Shown: positions 22,761 to 32,823 of the stretch, piece by piece
Position numbering within the stretch: the first letter of the stretch is position 1
Layout: each line of letters starts with the position of its first letter
Assembly (NCBI GenBank): GCA_001692895.1
Contig: KV748220.1
Location: 806,358 to 870,357, forward strand
Reading direction: 5' to 3'
Length of the DNA: 64,000 bases
Origin: Cenococcum geophilum 1.58
Lineage: Eukaryota; Ascomycota; Dothideomycetes; Gloniales; Gloniaceae
Notes under the pieces: model-generated
Seen by the model: only the letters and a program-made list of their open reading frames with translations
Databases searched by the model: none
What the model was told of the DNA's origin: nothing
Made by a program: the position numbers and the translations under genes

Positions 22761-23345
22761 TACTATCTTGATCAACTACCCTGCCGCCACCGCTGCTGCT
22801 GTCACTATTCCGTCCAGCTATTTCGTCCTTACTGTCTCGACCGACTGCTCTGTCTCTACTGTTCTAGATCTATATCATTGCTAGATCTATTTTACTGCTA
22901 GGTCTGCTAAATCTTTTATGCCGTCTAACTGTTCCGACCGACCTGCTCTAGGCCTAATGCTATTTTAACTATTCTACTGCTGCTCTCCCGACCGCCATAC
23001 CCTACCGTTTTAATCGCCCCGCCGCCGCCCGACTAGCTGCCTCCGACCGACTGCTACCGACCGTTCTGTTATTAACTGTTCTGTCACTACTGCTACTGCT
23101 ACTACTATATCAACCGACTGCTGCTAACTAACTGCCATCGACCGTCTGCTGCTACCGAGATTTCTACTACCAAAAGTTCTGCTGCCGGATGTCCTACTGC
23201 TTACTAACTGTTAGCGAGTTCTACCACCAACTATTCTATCTTATTTTGCCGCGCTAACTGTCTGCTTTTATTACTATTTATGCCACTGTTACTATTACTG
23301 CCGCTACTGCTGTTACTACTGCCGTTATTATTTTTGGTTTACTGC
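22760..23345 (+). repeat. Pyrimidine-rich CTG/CCGA low-complexity tract
   Basis: Runs of CTGCTACTG, CCGACCGACTG and TACTGCTAC extend over nearly 600 bp with no open frame. It resembles the CCGA-rich part of the LTR-G LTR and precedes the 3' polypurine tract. Confidence 0.6.
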
Positions 23346-23558
23346 TATTCTAGTTGCTACTAATAGGAAGATCGGATTTTAGCTATAGGTAACGGAAGGA
23401 CACCGTAGAGCAGTTCTATGGAAGGGCTAAGGATATAGTTACCTGCGTTCGTTTAGGGATATGCTTTCCTTTATCTATTCTGCTTTTACTATACTCTTGT
23501 TTTGCTATTCTTCTATATTATAGAACGTTAGGGGACAACGTTCTTGGAGGGGGAGGTA

Positions 23559-23813
23559 TATGGTGGTGTAGATTGGACGTCGCCTACCGCCTTGGCATTT
23601 TCCTATATTTATAGAGCCTTCGGCTTTCTTCCTTCTTCCCGCAATCATATATATATCACGACCTACTAGTTACCGGAAATACACTCTTTTCTTTCTTTCT
23701 TACTGACTGTTCTACTGACTGATTACGACCGACTGACTGACTGACCGACCGACCGACCGACCGACTGACAGCACCGTGACTTTTCTATCTTAGAGAGGTC
23801 GTACCCTCCCACA
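23559..23813 (+). repeat. LTR-G 3' LTR
   Basis: 255 bp. It starts TATGGTGGTGTAG (ancestral TGTGG) and ends CCCTCCCACA, followed by TSD CTAC. Confidence 0.93.
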
Positions 23814-23817
23814 CTAC

Positions 23818-24835
23818 CCTACTAGCCTCGTCAATATAGCGACCGTACTCCACTACTACACCTCTATTCACCCTAAAACTTCCTAAGGTACCTCTTATAC
23901 CCTATTATAAACAGCTTACTTAATTATACTATACCTATACTAGTAGGTATGGATTTGCTTTATAGTAGGGGGGAAGCTTTAGGTAAAGGCTCGTATAGAG
24001 CTTTGTATAGAGTTTCGTGCAGAGCTTTATATAAAGCTTTATGTAAGCTTTGCAGTGTGGGAGAATTGAGTGAACGACTTGATTGTAAATGGAGGTCTAA
24101 AGGGTCTATATATATACATGAGGAAGGTATAGATAATGAGATAAGAAAGGGGCAATTGACCGAGTCATCGACCGAGTCAGTGGTCGAGTCGGTGGCTCGA
24201 GTCGGTGAACGAGTCAAGGTGAGCGAGTCGTTGAGTAAGTCAAGGGTAGGTTCACCAGAGCACCAGTAGTCGGTTACACTTTATATAGAGCTTTATGCAG
24301 AGCTTTGTATAGAGCTTCGTGCAAAGCTTTATACAGAGCTTTATATAAAGCTTTATGCAAAGCTTTATGCAGAGCTTTATGCAAAGCTTTATGCAAAGCT
24401 TTATACAAAGCCTTATACAGAGCCATATACAGGCGTATAGACGTATAGATTGCAAACGTATAGACGTGCAGATATTCGTATGGGCGTTTGTATAGGTAAC
24501 TAATTAATTAATTAATTGTATGGACGTTTATAAAACCGTTTATACGGGCGTTTAGTTAATTAATTATATAGACGTTTATAGAGCTGTTTGTGTATACAAT
24601 TATAGAGACTTCCTAGTATATTAGTGCTGCGTATTAGGAGAGTTTTAAAGCTCCATATTAAGCTTTAAGTAGAGCTTTAAGCAGAGCGTTATGTAGAGCT
24701 TTAAGCAGAGCTTTAATAGAGCTTTAAGCAGAGCTTTAATAGAGCTTTAAGTAGAGCCTTATACAGAGCTTCAAGTAGAGCTTTAAGTAGAGCTTTAAGC
24801 GGAGCAGAGCTTTAAGTAGAGAGCTTCCCTATATA
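23818..24835. repeat. 12-bp satellite region (AGAGCTTTATGC)
   Basis: Blocks at 23996-24052, 24281-24427 and 24650-24823 consist of imperfect tandem copies of a 12-mer, AAAGCTTTATGC or AGAGCTTTAAGC. The parts between hold ACGTTTAT-type units and ATTA runs. A stretch at about 24150-24245 repeats GAGTCGGTG/GAGTCATCG. Translations through the array are low-complexity shadows. Gypsy-B inserted at 24841, and related units continue at 31420-31596. Confidence 0.8.
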
Positions 24836-24840
24836 GACCT

Positions 24841-25055
24841 TGTTACGGCGCTGGTGGAAAACGGTGGATCTTAGCAGACGTGGATTATGGTAGACGCGGG
24901 TCACGTGACTTAAGGACCGCATAAAATATCGAGCGGCGCTGCTATTCTTCTCCTTCCTTTCTCTAGCTTTAGATCCTCGTTTATAGACTACCAATTGTAC
25001 AGGCTTGCGCGTCCCTCTTGCCGTGCTCGTGCCTTAATTGACTGAGTCGCTAATA
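24841..25055 (+). repeat. Gypsy-B 5' LTR
   Basis: TGTTACGGCGCTGG to GTCGCTAATA (ancestral TAACA). AGCTTTAGAT at 24965-24974 corresponds to AGCTTTGGAT in the 3' LTR. Confidence 0.93.
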
Positions 25056-25070
25056 TTATCCAAAGCTCAT
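25056..25070 (+). promoter_or_regulatory. Gypsy-B primer-binding site, probable self-priming
   Basis: ATCCAAAGCT (25058-25067), 2 nt after the LTR, is perfectly complementary over 10 nt to AGCTTTGGAT in the 3' LTR (31324-31333). That LTR site lies about 36-44 nt downstream of the TATA-like ATAAAATAT (31280-31288). This matches the Tf1/sushi arrangement. Confidence 0.65.
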
Positions 25071-25297
25071 CTATTCTTCTTCCTGAGAAGGAACTTAAAT
25101 ATATCTATCTATAAGACCACGAACAGGACAAGGACACAGAAGAGGACCTTAAGGATATCACCAGGACCACAAGGATAGGATAGACCCAAGAACTAAAAGA
25201 ACACGAATAGAATGCGAAACCTAAGAATAGGACACGCACGGACTAGAACCCCTAGAAAATAAACAAACACCGGAAATTACCTAATACCCCTACCACT

Positions 25298-26480
25298 ATG
25301 CTAAGAAATACAGCAGCTGGCAAAGCCGCTGCAAGACCCGTAAATACCTCCGATGGTAAAACAGTCGCCGTCTCGACCCCCTAGGAAGAGCTCGCAGCAG
25401 CTAATGCCGAAATTGAACGGCTTTAAGAGCTGCTTGAAACCAGAGACACCCCTGCACCTAGCGAGGAGTTATTAGACACCTAGAGACTTGCTACGGTCCT
25501 TAAGGCCCTAGCCCAACGTACGGCATTAGCATTATTATAGTCCGCGAAGGTTGTAGACCCCCCGTTACTTATAGACGGAACTGACCCTATATTTGATAAC
25601 TGGAAGCTTTAATTATAGGATAAGCTCGAAGTTAATGCGGACCACTTCCCCACTACTTAAGCTAAGATGGCCTACGTCTTTGGCCGTACCGGCGGAGACG
25701 CATAGACGCACCTACGTCCGCGATACGCCTAGGACTTAGCAGATCCCTTCCTCTCTGGAGACGAGATAATCGACCACTTGTCTTCTATCTATAAGGACCC
25801 CTTTAAGGTACAGAACGCCCGCCTTAATTATAAAGCTCTTAATATAAAGACGACGGAGACCTTTTTAGCCTTCTAGACCCGCTTTCTGCACCTAGCCGGC
25901 TAAGCCTAAATTCCCTATAAAGACCTAATGCCAGACCTCTTTAACAAGCTTACCCTAGACCTATAGCGCGCCGTATTGCTAGTTTTTACTACTATATAGA
26001 CGCTAAAGGTACTTACGGACTACTGCCTATTTATTAACTAAGGCCTCCGTTAAATTAAGGCATAAGCTAAGCGGTATAAAGCTAGAAACTCTCTAAACTA
26101 AACTGCAAGCACTACGCAAACGGCCCGTAACACTCTAGCACGATCTATAACTCCTACAGCACCAGCCGTATAGCCCGCCGTTAATTTAGCAGCTAGCTGT
26201 GTAGCTAGTCCTGCTGCGGGTCTGGCGTACACTCGGCCTATATATAATGACCCCCGTAAACAGGCCCTTAGTAATTAAGGAGCTTGCTTCTTATATAGCC
26301 AGAAAAACCACTTTATAAAGGATTGCTAGACAAAGGCAAAAACGGGCGAGGTTTTATTAATTTAGGAGGATAGCACAGAGCCGGAAAAAGAGGAACTTTA
26401 GAGAAAGACTCCTCTTTAGGGTTAAAAGGAATTAATATATTATATATTAATCTAAGTTGGCTAGTTAGTAGAAGAAGCTA
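25298..26480 (+). pseudogene. Gypsy-B gag with zinc knuckle, broken
   Basis: Starts MLRNTAAGKAAARPV at 25298. The middle shows DGTDPIFDNWKL, KMAYVFGRTGGDA and RARYA-like capsid texture typical of fungal gypsy Gag. A zinc knuckle near 26284-26329 reads CFLYSQKNHFIKDC, with one Cys (TGC/TGT to TAT) and a Gly changed. Many Trp and Gln codons are now stops. The gag/pol boundary is not resolved. Confidence 0.85.
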
Positions 26481-29400
26481 TACTATCCCTTATACTTTAT
26501 TTCGTAATAGATATCAAGTTTTAACCTCCGCTTTAGCTAACTTTGGAGCGAATGCCTTTACCTTAATAGATACCCAGTGCGCCGTAAAGCTAGCTAAAAT
26601 TTTAAATGCGCCTCTTAAAGAACTGCCTAAACTAGTCCCTATTTGCGGGTATAATAAACAGATAGGACCGTCTATTATAACTATCTTACGAATCCACCTC
26701 CGTGTTAATAGATGAAGGTAGTATAATATCCTCTTTTTTATTATAGACCTAGGAAGCCACAATATAATCTTAGAAAGAAAATAGCTAGCCTATTTAGGCT
26801 TATAGCTTAACGTACGGAGTAGATGGCTTATCTAGCCTAAATCCCTACCCCTAACCCCTTCCTTTATAAAAGAAATCAGTATTATAATAGAGAACCTTAT
26901 ATAGCCCTAGATTAATACTATTTACTAGGCCGATGCTATACGTAGGGACTAGGCCTTTAAGAAAGATATATAGCTTAATCCGCAACGGATTCGTATACTA
27001 CGCCGCCCCTAGACTACCTATATTACGCCACCCACACCAAAGATCTAGGAAATCAGTAGTGACCTAGCTAAGTTCCCCGCGGAGAACTTAAGCCCTATAC
27101 AGCTATAAAGGAAGGCTAGGAATACTAGACGCTATACTAAACTAATAGACTAGAAGGACAACTTACGGAAAATAAAATATAAGATAAGGAAGACTATAAA
27201 CCCTATTCCGCAAAATACGGCCTAATAAAAGTCTGTAAAGAAACCTATGGACCTTCCCCTAGTTAATATCTGCTGTATCGGCGCCGTAGGATTTTACTGG
27301 AACTTGGTCTAACCTAATACCGTTACCTTTACCACTAGCTTATATAAAATTAATCGAATAATTAAGAAAAAGGAAAGCGAGCTTAGCGGATAGGAAAGTA
27401 AGCTTATAAATAAGGAACTGGTAGAATAGAAACTACCCCATTAACACCAGAAATTCAAGGACGTATTCTCTAAGGCAGTGTCCGATATACTCCTACCTCA
27501 CTAACCATACGACCACAAGATTGAGATTGAGCTAGACAAGGAAGACACCCTTAGTTATAGCCCCCCTCGTCAGCAGTTTACTGTCGAATTATAGGCTATA
27601 AAGTAGTACCTTATTGATAACCTAAATAAGGGCTTTATTAAGCCTAGTTAAGCCCCTTTTAACTTGCCTATTCTCTTTGCCAAAAAGCTAAATAGAGGAC
27701 TTTGTTTCTGCATTAACTACTATAAACTTAATAATATAACCCACAAGGACCGCTATCCACTGCCCTTACTTAAGGAGACTCTAGCCCGAATAAGTAGAGC
27801 TAAGATCTTTACTAAGCTTAATATCTGTTAGGCTTTTTACTAAATTAGAATAAACCCTAAATTAGAAGACCTTACTATATTTTAGACCTGTTACGGAATA
27901 TATAAATATAAAGTACTTCCTTTTAGACTAACTAACGGACTGGCTATATTTTATTTTATTTTATTTTTTATATCCATTGTATTATACTACGTACAATACT
28001 GCGCATGCAGCCTTGGGCTATGGCGCTATAGTTCTATATACATAAATCCTTTCTAGGCAGCTTAATATGTACTAGTAGCTATGTCCTAGTAGTTTATAAA
28101 CCCCTAAATTAGGAGTTTATAGTTTCCTAGTAAAATACTAAGATACTACAACTACTAGGGAATGAGAAAATGGTAAGTAAAACTATAAGAAATCCTAACC
28201 CCTATCCCTGTCCTTTTGCAATTTATTTCTGTCCTTTTGCTCTCTAATATCATTTTAAGAGCCTAGTAGGAGTTGCCTCCTTCTAGAATCCTATCTATTT
28301 TTATTCTTCCATAGAATCTTCTTCGCGTACTAGTTTAGCAGCTTTAAGAGTCTCGCAGTCTTTACTATTAGCAAAGTGTTTTTCTTTACAATTAATGCAA
28401 AAAGGGGTGGTATGCTAGCAAGGCTTGCCTGTTATTATACAGGTAGAACAGGAATGGTCTTTAGATAAATGTGCAGCCGCACAGTATCTGCAGGCCCTAG
28501 TAGAGCACCTGTCTCCTATATGGCCAAATTTTTGGCAGCTCGTATACTGCGTAGTAGGAGAGACTTTGAGGTATTTTACTACCTTAGTAGCAGGACTGGC
28601 TATATACTAGCGGTATATAAACAATGTACTCCTTAACTACCTTAACGACTTCTATACGGCCTACCTAGATAATATTATAATTTACTCTAAGAATGAGCTA
28701 GAATATAAGGAGCACGTCTATAAAGTCCTATAACGGCTTCGCGAGGCTGGCCTCCAGGCCAATATTAAGAAGTTAGAATTTAGTGTTAAGCGTATAAAGT
28801 ACTTAGGTTTTATTATTAGTATAGACGGAGTTAAGGCTAACCTAAAGAAAACGGCCGTAATTAACTAGTAGGCACCCCCACGGACTGTAAAGGGGGTATA
28901 ATTATTTTTAGGCTTCTGTAACTTCTACCGACGCTTTATTAAGAACTACAGCAGAATTACCTAGCCTCTTAACCGTCTCACTAGAAAAGACCAGCCCTTC
29001 TATTTTAACGCCATATATATGCAGGCCTTTAATAAGCTTAAAAAACGGCTAGTATTGGCTCCCCTACTTGCCTACTTTAACCTAGAACGGCCCTTAATAC
29101 TAGAAACTAATGCCTTAGACAGCGTAATAGCCGGTGTTTTTTCCTAGAAGCAACCGAACGGAGAATAGTACCCTGTTGCGTACTATTTAAAGACTATAAT
29201 TAATGCCGAGCTAAACTACCACATCTATAATAAAGAAATGCTGGCTATTATCTCTAGCTTTTAGCACTAGCGTGTATAGCTAGAGGGGACCCCTAAGCCT
29301 ATTAAGGTAGTTTCGGATTATAAGGCCCTAAAATACTTTATAACAACCAAGGCCCTTACGGCCTAGTAGGCACGCTAGGCGGATATCCTATCTCAGTTTA

Positions 29401-31199
29401 ACTTCTTAATTATATATAGACTAGGCGCTACAAACCGTGCGGATGCTCTTATAAGGCGTAAATAAGACCTAGGTGACTAGACGGCTGTAAAGATCTTATT
29501 ACGGACCTAGATACTACTACGACCAGAGCACCTTAACCCCCGGATATAGGCAGAACTAAGTACAGACTCCTTAGGCGCCGAGATGTATCCTATTAACCCT
29601 TTAGGACTTAACTTAATTAACGAATTGCTGTAGACAAACCATACGGCCCCTTCTCTATAGGAGTACCGTAAAAAGGCAAAGAACGTTACCAGCCTATGGT
29701 CCCTTAAAAATGGATTACTTAAGCATTAGGAACGGCTAGTAGTAGCAAAGGAACAGAACTTACAGACTTGGCTTATTACCGAAGTATATGCCTAGGTCTC
29801 TACGGCCTACCCTAGAAAGAATAAAACCCGCAAAATTATTAGTGACTAATATTACTGGCCTGGAATAGTTATAGATATTAACCGCTATATACGGAACTGC
29901 AACGACTGCCGTAGGTCTACAATTCCGTGAGATAAGACTCTAGGACTATTAAAGCCACTCCCGATACTAGAATGCCCCTAGTAGTATATCTCTATAGACT
30001 TTTACAAGCTGCTTACAGACCGTAACGGATATGATATGGTAATAATCCTAGTTAACCGTTTTGGCAAGCGCCTGTTCTTAATCCCCTATTATAAGGATAT
30101 TAATGCTAAGGAGGTAGCCCGACTATATATCTATTATATCTACTAAATTTACGGACCCCTAGATACTATTATATCTAACCATAAGCCGCAGTTTATATCG
30201 GCCTTTTGGAATAAGTTTATGCGGATCCTTAGCATTAAGCTAAAGCTTTCTATAGTATACCACCCCTAAATAGACGGTTAGACGGAGATTATAAATTAAT
30301 ACCTGGACCAGAGACTCCGGCCCTTCGTTAATTACTTTTAGGATAACTGGGGCAAACTACTACCCCTGATGGACTACGCCCAGGCAACCCTACCCTATAA
30401 CTCCACGGGGTTTGCACCTATTTAGCTAGAAATGGGATATATACCCCGTACTAGCTTTAACTAAAATAGACCGGAAGGCCCATAGACCGTACGCGAAAAA
30501 CTATCTTATAAGGAAGCCTAGCAATACGCCAAACGCCTAGAAGAAGCCTGGACGGTAGCCTATAAGAACCTAGAAAAGGCCCAGAAATCGATAGAATAGT
30601 AGGCAAATAAGCATAGGCGCGAGCCTAACTTTACTGTAGATAATAGGGTCTAGGTTATAACAAAGAACTAGAAGACAAAACGGCCTAGCCGCAAGTTAGA
30701 TTATAAGATGGTAGGACTATATAAGATCCTTAACAAAGAAGGCAACTTGTATAAGGTTGAGCTCCCAGACTTAATTAAGGTTTACCCTGTCTTTTCGCCG
30801 GATAAGCTACGGAAGGCTGCAAATGACCTACTACCTGGACAAAAGAATAAGCCTCCCCTGCCAATTTAAGTTAATGGCGACGATGAATGGGAAGTTAATA
30901 AAATACTAGCCTATAAACTAGTACGAGGAACGCTACGATATCGTGTCCAATAAAAAGGCTACGATTTAGACCCAACCTAGTACCCCGCCTGGAACTTTAT
31001 AGGCTGCCCCTAGAGGCTTAAAGAATTCTATAACTAATACCCTAACGAACCCGGACCCCCAAAGTACCTTAACAAGTGGATGGAGTGCTAGTATAGTAAA
31101 GACGATAGGCTGCCTACCGAGTATAAAGATAAGAATACCCCATGGACATAATACGGACATACAAAGCCTGAGGGCAGGCTTTTTCCGAGGGGGGGGTAA
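26480..31199 (+). pseudogene. Gypsy-B pol, broken, interrupted by a LINE
   Basis: Protease active site is LIDTQCA (Asp codon 26568-26570). RT runs from about 27530 and is interrupted after PFRLTNGLAI at 27949. It resumes in the same codon after 28605 with RYINNVLLNYLND, then YLDNIII (28662-28682; second Asp of YxDD is Asn). RNase H is near 29100-29350. Integrase has a HHCC-like part near 29830-29930 and the core ISIDF with Asp kept. The second Asp is Asn (ISNHKPQF), and the Glu is kept (TEII, about 30288). A chromodomain with YRVQ, KGYDLDPTWYPAWNF lies at about 30930-31020. The frame ends at TAA 31197-31199. Confidence 0.9.
27950..28592 (-). mobile_element. 5'-truncated LINE inserted in Gypsy-B RT
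   Basis: The fragment lies on the minus strand and is bounded by the 13-bp duplication GGACTGGCTATAT (27937-27949 and 28593-28605). Its 3' end carries an AAAAT-repeat tail. The sequence matches the 3' 640 bp of the LINE at 51634-53789. It encodes the C-terminal zinc-knuckle cluster of ORF1: CQKFGHIGDRC, CRYCAAAHLSKDHSC and CINCKEKHFANSKDC. These are better preserved than in the longer copy. Truncation at the 5' end with long TSD is typical of target-primed reverse transcription. Confidence 0.9.
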
Positions 31200-31414
31200 T
31201 GTTACGGCGCTGGTGGAAAACGGTGGATCTTGGCAGACGTGGATTATGGTAGACGCGGGTCACGTGACTTGAGGACCGCATAAAATATCGAGCAGCGCTG
31301 CTATTCTTCTCCTTCCTTTCTCTAGCTTTGGATCCTCGTTTATAGACTACCAATTGTATAGGCTTGCGCGTCCCTCTTGCCGTGCTCGTGCCTCGATTGA
31401 CTGAGTCGCTAACA
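31200..31414 (+). repeat. Gypsy-B 3' LTR
   Basis: 215 bp, preceded by the GGGGGGGTAA tract and followed by TSD GACCT. It retains the TATA-like ATAAAATAT and the AGCTTTGGAT priming complement. Confidence 0.93.
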
Positions 31415-31419
31415 GACCT

Positions 31420-31596
31420 TATATTTAGGCTTGTTTTTAAAGGCCTTATAAACGGCTTTATATAGAGCTTTAAGTAGAGATTTATATAGGCGTTTGTGCA
31501 GGCGTTCGTGTAGGCGTTCGTGCATACATTTGTGTAGGTTTGTAGGGACGTTTATAGGGATGTTTGTAGGGACGTTTATAGGGACGTTTGTAGGGG
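31420..31596. repeat. Minisatellite continuing the region left of Gypsy-B
   Basis: Units AGAGCTTTAAGT continue from the 24650-24823 array. Tandem GGCGTTCGTGTA-like and GGGACGTTTATA-like units (10-12 bp) follow to 31596. Confidence 0.75.
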
Positions 31597-31983
31597 TATT
31601 AGGGGCATAGTTAGGCTCTATTACGAATACAATATATAGAGTAGGAGATAAGCTTTTAAATGGAGGTATTGGCGAGCTGATAGGCGCTGTATTAGGGGTT
31701 AGGGTACGACGTTAAAGGCGATACAACTGTCGTCTACTAGTGAGGCTGTACAGCCCTTACAAAACGCGCCTATAATCTCTCAGACCCTCGGAAAGGAATC
31801 CACCTCGGCGCTCTATAATTGGCTGCTAAAGCTAGCGCAAACACTAACGCCTGCGGCGTACATTAGCTGCGGCGCCAGTCGCTAATTGGCTTAGGTGTGG
31901 CGGTGCCAGCCGCTTATTGGCTCAGGAGTTTGCAGGAGGTAAGGTGGATTTTCTCTCCGAGGGTCTGAGTCAACTGAGATAAG
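31597..31983 (+). repeat. Dispersed repeat, uninterrupted copy
   Basis: Runs from TATTAGGGGCATAGT to GATAAG, about 387 bp. It is the reference for the copy split at 3332-3508/16794-17029. It is more GC-rich and less mutated than that copy. No coding frame, TIR or target duplication was found. Confidence 0.7.
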
Positions 31984-32361
31984 ACAGGTCTCCGAATCTC
32001 TCCATGCTGCTGCCTTAATTTCGCTCTCTGCTGTGCCCACCTCCTGCAGGAGAAGAGGAAGTGCGGTATTGATTCTACGAGCCCACATTAGCAAGCCGCC
32101 GTCTCAGATGCATTAATCATGTGGAGGTATCCCTTGAGGAACGTCTTGCCAGTCCGTAGCTGCGCGAGGAAGGCGCTTCGGAGCCAATTAACTGCTGGTA
32201 CAATCCTGCAGCCTTGCTAAGGTAGAGGGCTGCGTCAATCTTCTTCATAAACCTGCCGGTTTCTGGTCTCCCTTTTGCGGACTTTGAATAGGGCATGGAA
32301 CGATAGAAGGCTCGCGATTGTATATATCGCGCCCTGCGTTGCCTGTGCCTTGCTAGACTAT
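31984..32361 (-). pseudogene. Low-RIP island with unrecognised minus-strand frame
   Basis: Base composition is normal, with CpA/TpG retained. A minus-strand frame from the Copia-D edge to about 32117 reads SLARHRQRRARYIQSRAFYR, then GRFMKKIDAALYLSKAAGLY, and ends in a stop. It has no start before the insertion, so Copia-D probably cut through a gene or pseudogene. Once the element is removed the sequence continues at 39939. I recognise no domain. Confidence 0.35.
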
Positions 32362-32565
32362 TGACGATGGTACTGGAGGAGTCCTCCACATGCGTTTCCT
32401 GCTTACATAAGCAGAGTCCCTTCTTTTTCGGTCTTCGCAGCAACCACTTCGGTATCCGTAGTAGTCACCCCGGACCCCGTAGATATAGGCCTATATTAAG
32501 GCCTATATTCCTCATAGTTAGATTCAATAGATTCATTTATTTATTTAATATCATTCAGTTCATTA
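32362..32565 (+). repeat. Copia-D 5' LTR
   Basis: 204 bp from TGACGATGGTACTGG to CATTCAGTTCATTA (ancestral CA). The frame spanning it is a shadow. Confidence 0.92.
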
Positions 32566-32575
32566 GGTTATGAGC
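32566..32575 (+). promoter_or_regulatory. Copia-D primer-binding site, initiator tRNA-Met type
   Basis: GGTTATGAGC immediately follows the LTR. It is complementary to GCUCAUAACC, the anticodon region of fungal initiator tRNA-Met. This matches copia half-tRNA priming as known for Drosophila copia. Confidence 0.6.
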
Positions 32576-32823
32576 ACTCGTTGCTACTAAGCTATGACGT
32601 TAGAAGATTGACACCTTACCATAGGTTGCATTAAGGGTTACTACACCCGTGCTAGGTTATATATTACTACTTTACATTTAACGCCTTACCAAAGGCCGCA
32701 TTAAAGGTTACCACACCTGCGTATAAAGTCATTTTTGTTATTAAATCTACGCGTTAGATTTGTTCTTTTTTACGTGTTAAATTCGTTTGTTTATGCATCA
32801 AATCCTTTTATTTACGCGTTGCT

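Larger units (their letters stand above)
17517..23813 (+). mobile_element. LTR-G, gag-bearing LTR element without recognisable pol
   Basis: Two 255-bp LTRs (17517-17771 and 23559-23813) are flanked by CTAC at 17513-17516 and 23814-23817. The 3' LTR is preceded by the purine tract TTGGAGGGGGAGGTA. The 5.8-kb interior encodes a Gag-like protein with a zinc knuckle. It then holds a stretch of unknown coding character, degenerate short repeats and a pyrimidine-rich tract. I could not find RT, RNase H or integrase motifs, so it appears non-autonomous (LARD-like). Mutation load is milder than in the gypsy and copia elements. Confidence 0.85.
24841..31414 (+). mobile_element. Gypsy-B, Ty3/gypsy chromovirus, RIP-inactivated, carrying a LINE
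   Basis: Two 215-bp LTRs (24841-25055 and 31200-31414) are flanked by GACCT at 24836-24840 and 31415-31419. The interior reads gag with zinc knuckle, protease, RT, RNase H, integrase and chromodomain on the plus strand. A 643-bp LINE fragment (27950-28592) interrupts the RT. The LTRs differ by a few transitions. It is distinct from Gypsy-A in LTRs and sequence. Confidence 0.95.

Noticed and set aside
24252-24455. Minus-strand open frame of repeated KLCI/IKLC tetrapeptides
   Set aside because: It is the translation of the 12-bp satellite, not a gene.
24812-24994. Minus-strand frame MVVYKRGSKARERKEK, repeated at 31114-31353
   Set aside because: It lies inside both Gypsy-B LTRs; duplication of the frame is due to the LTR pair.
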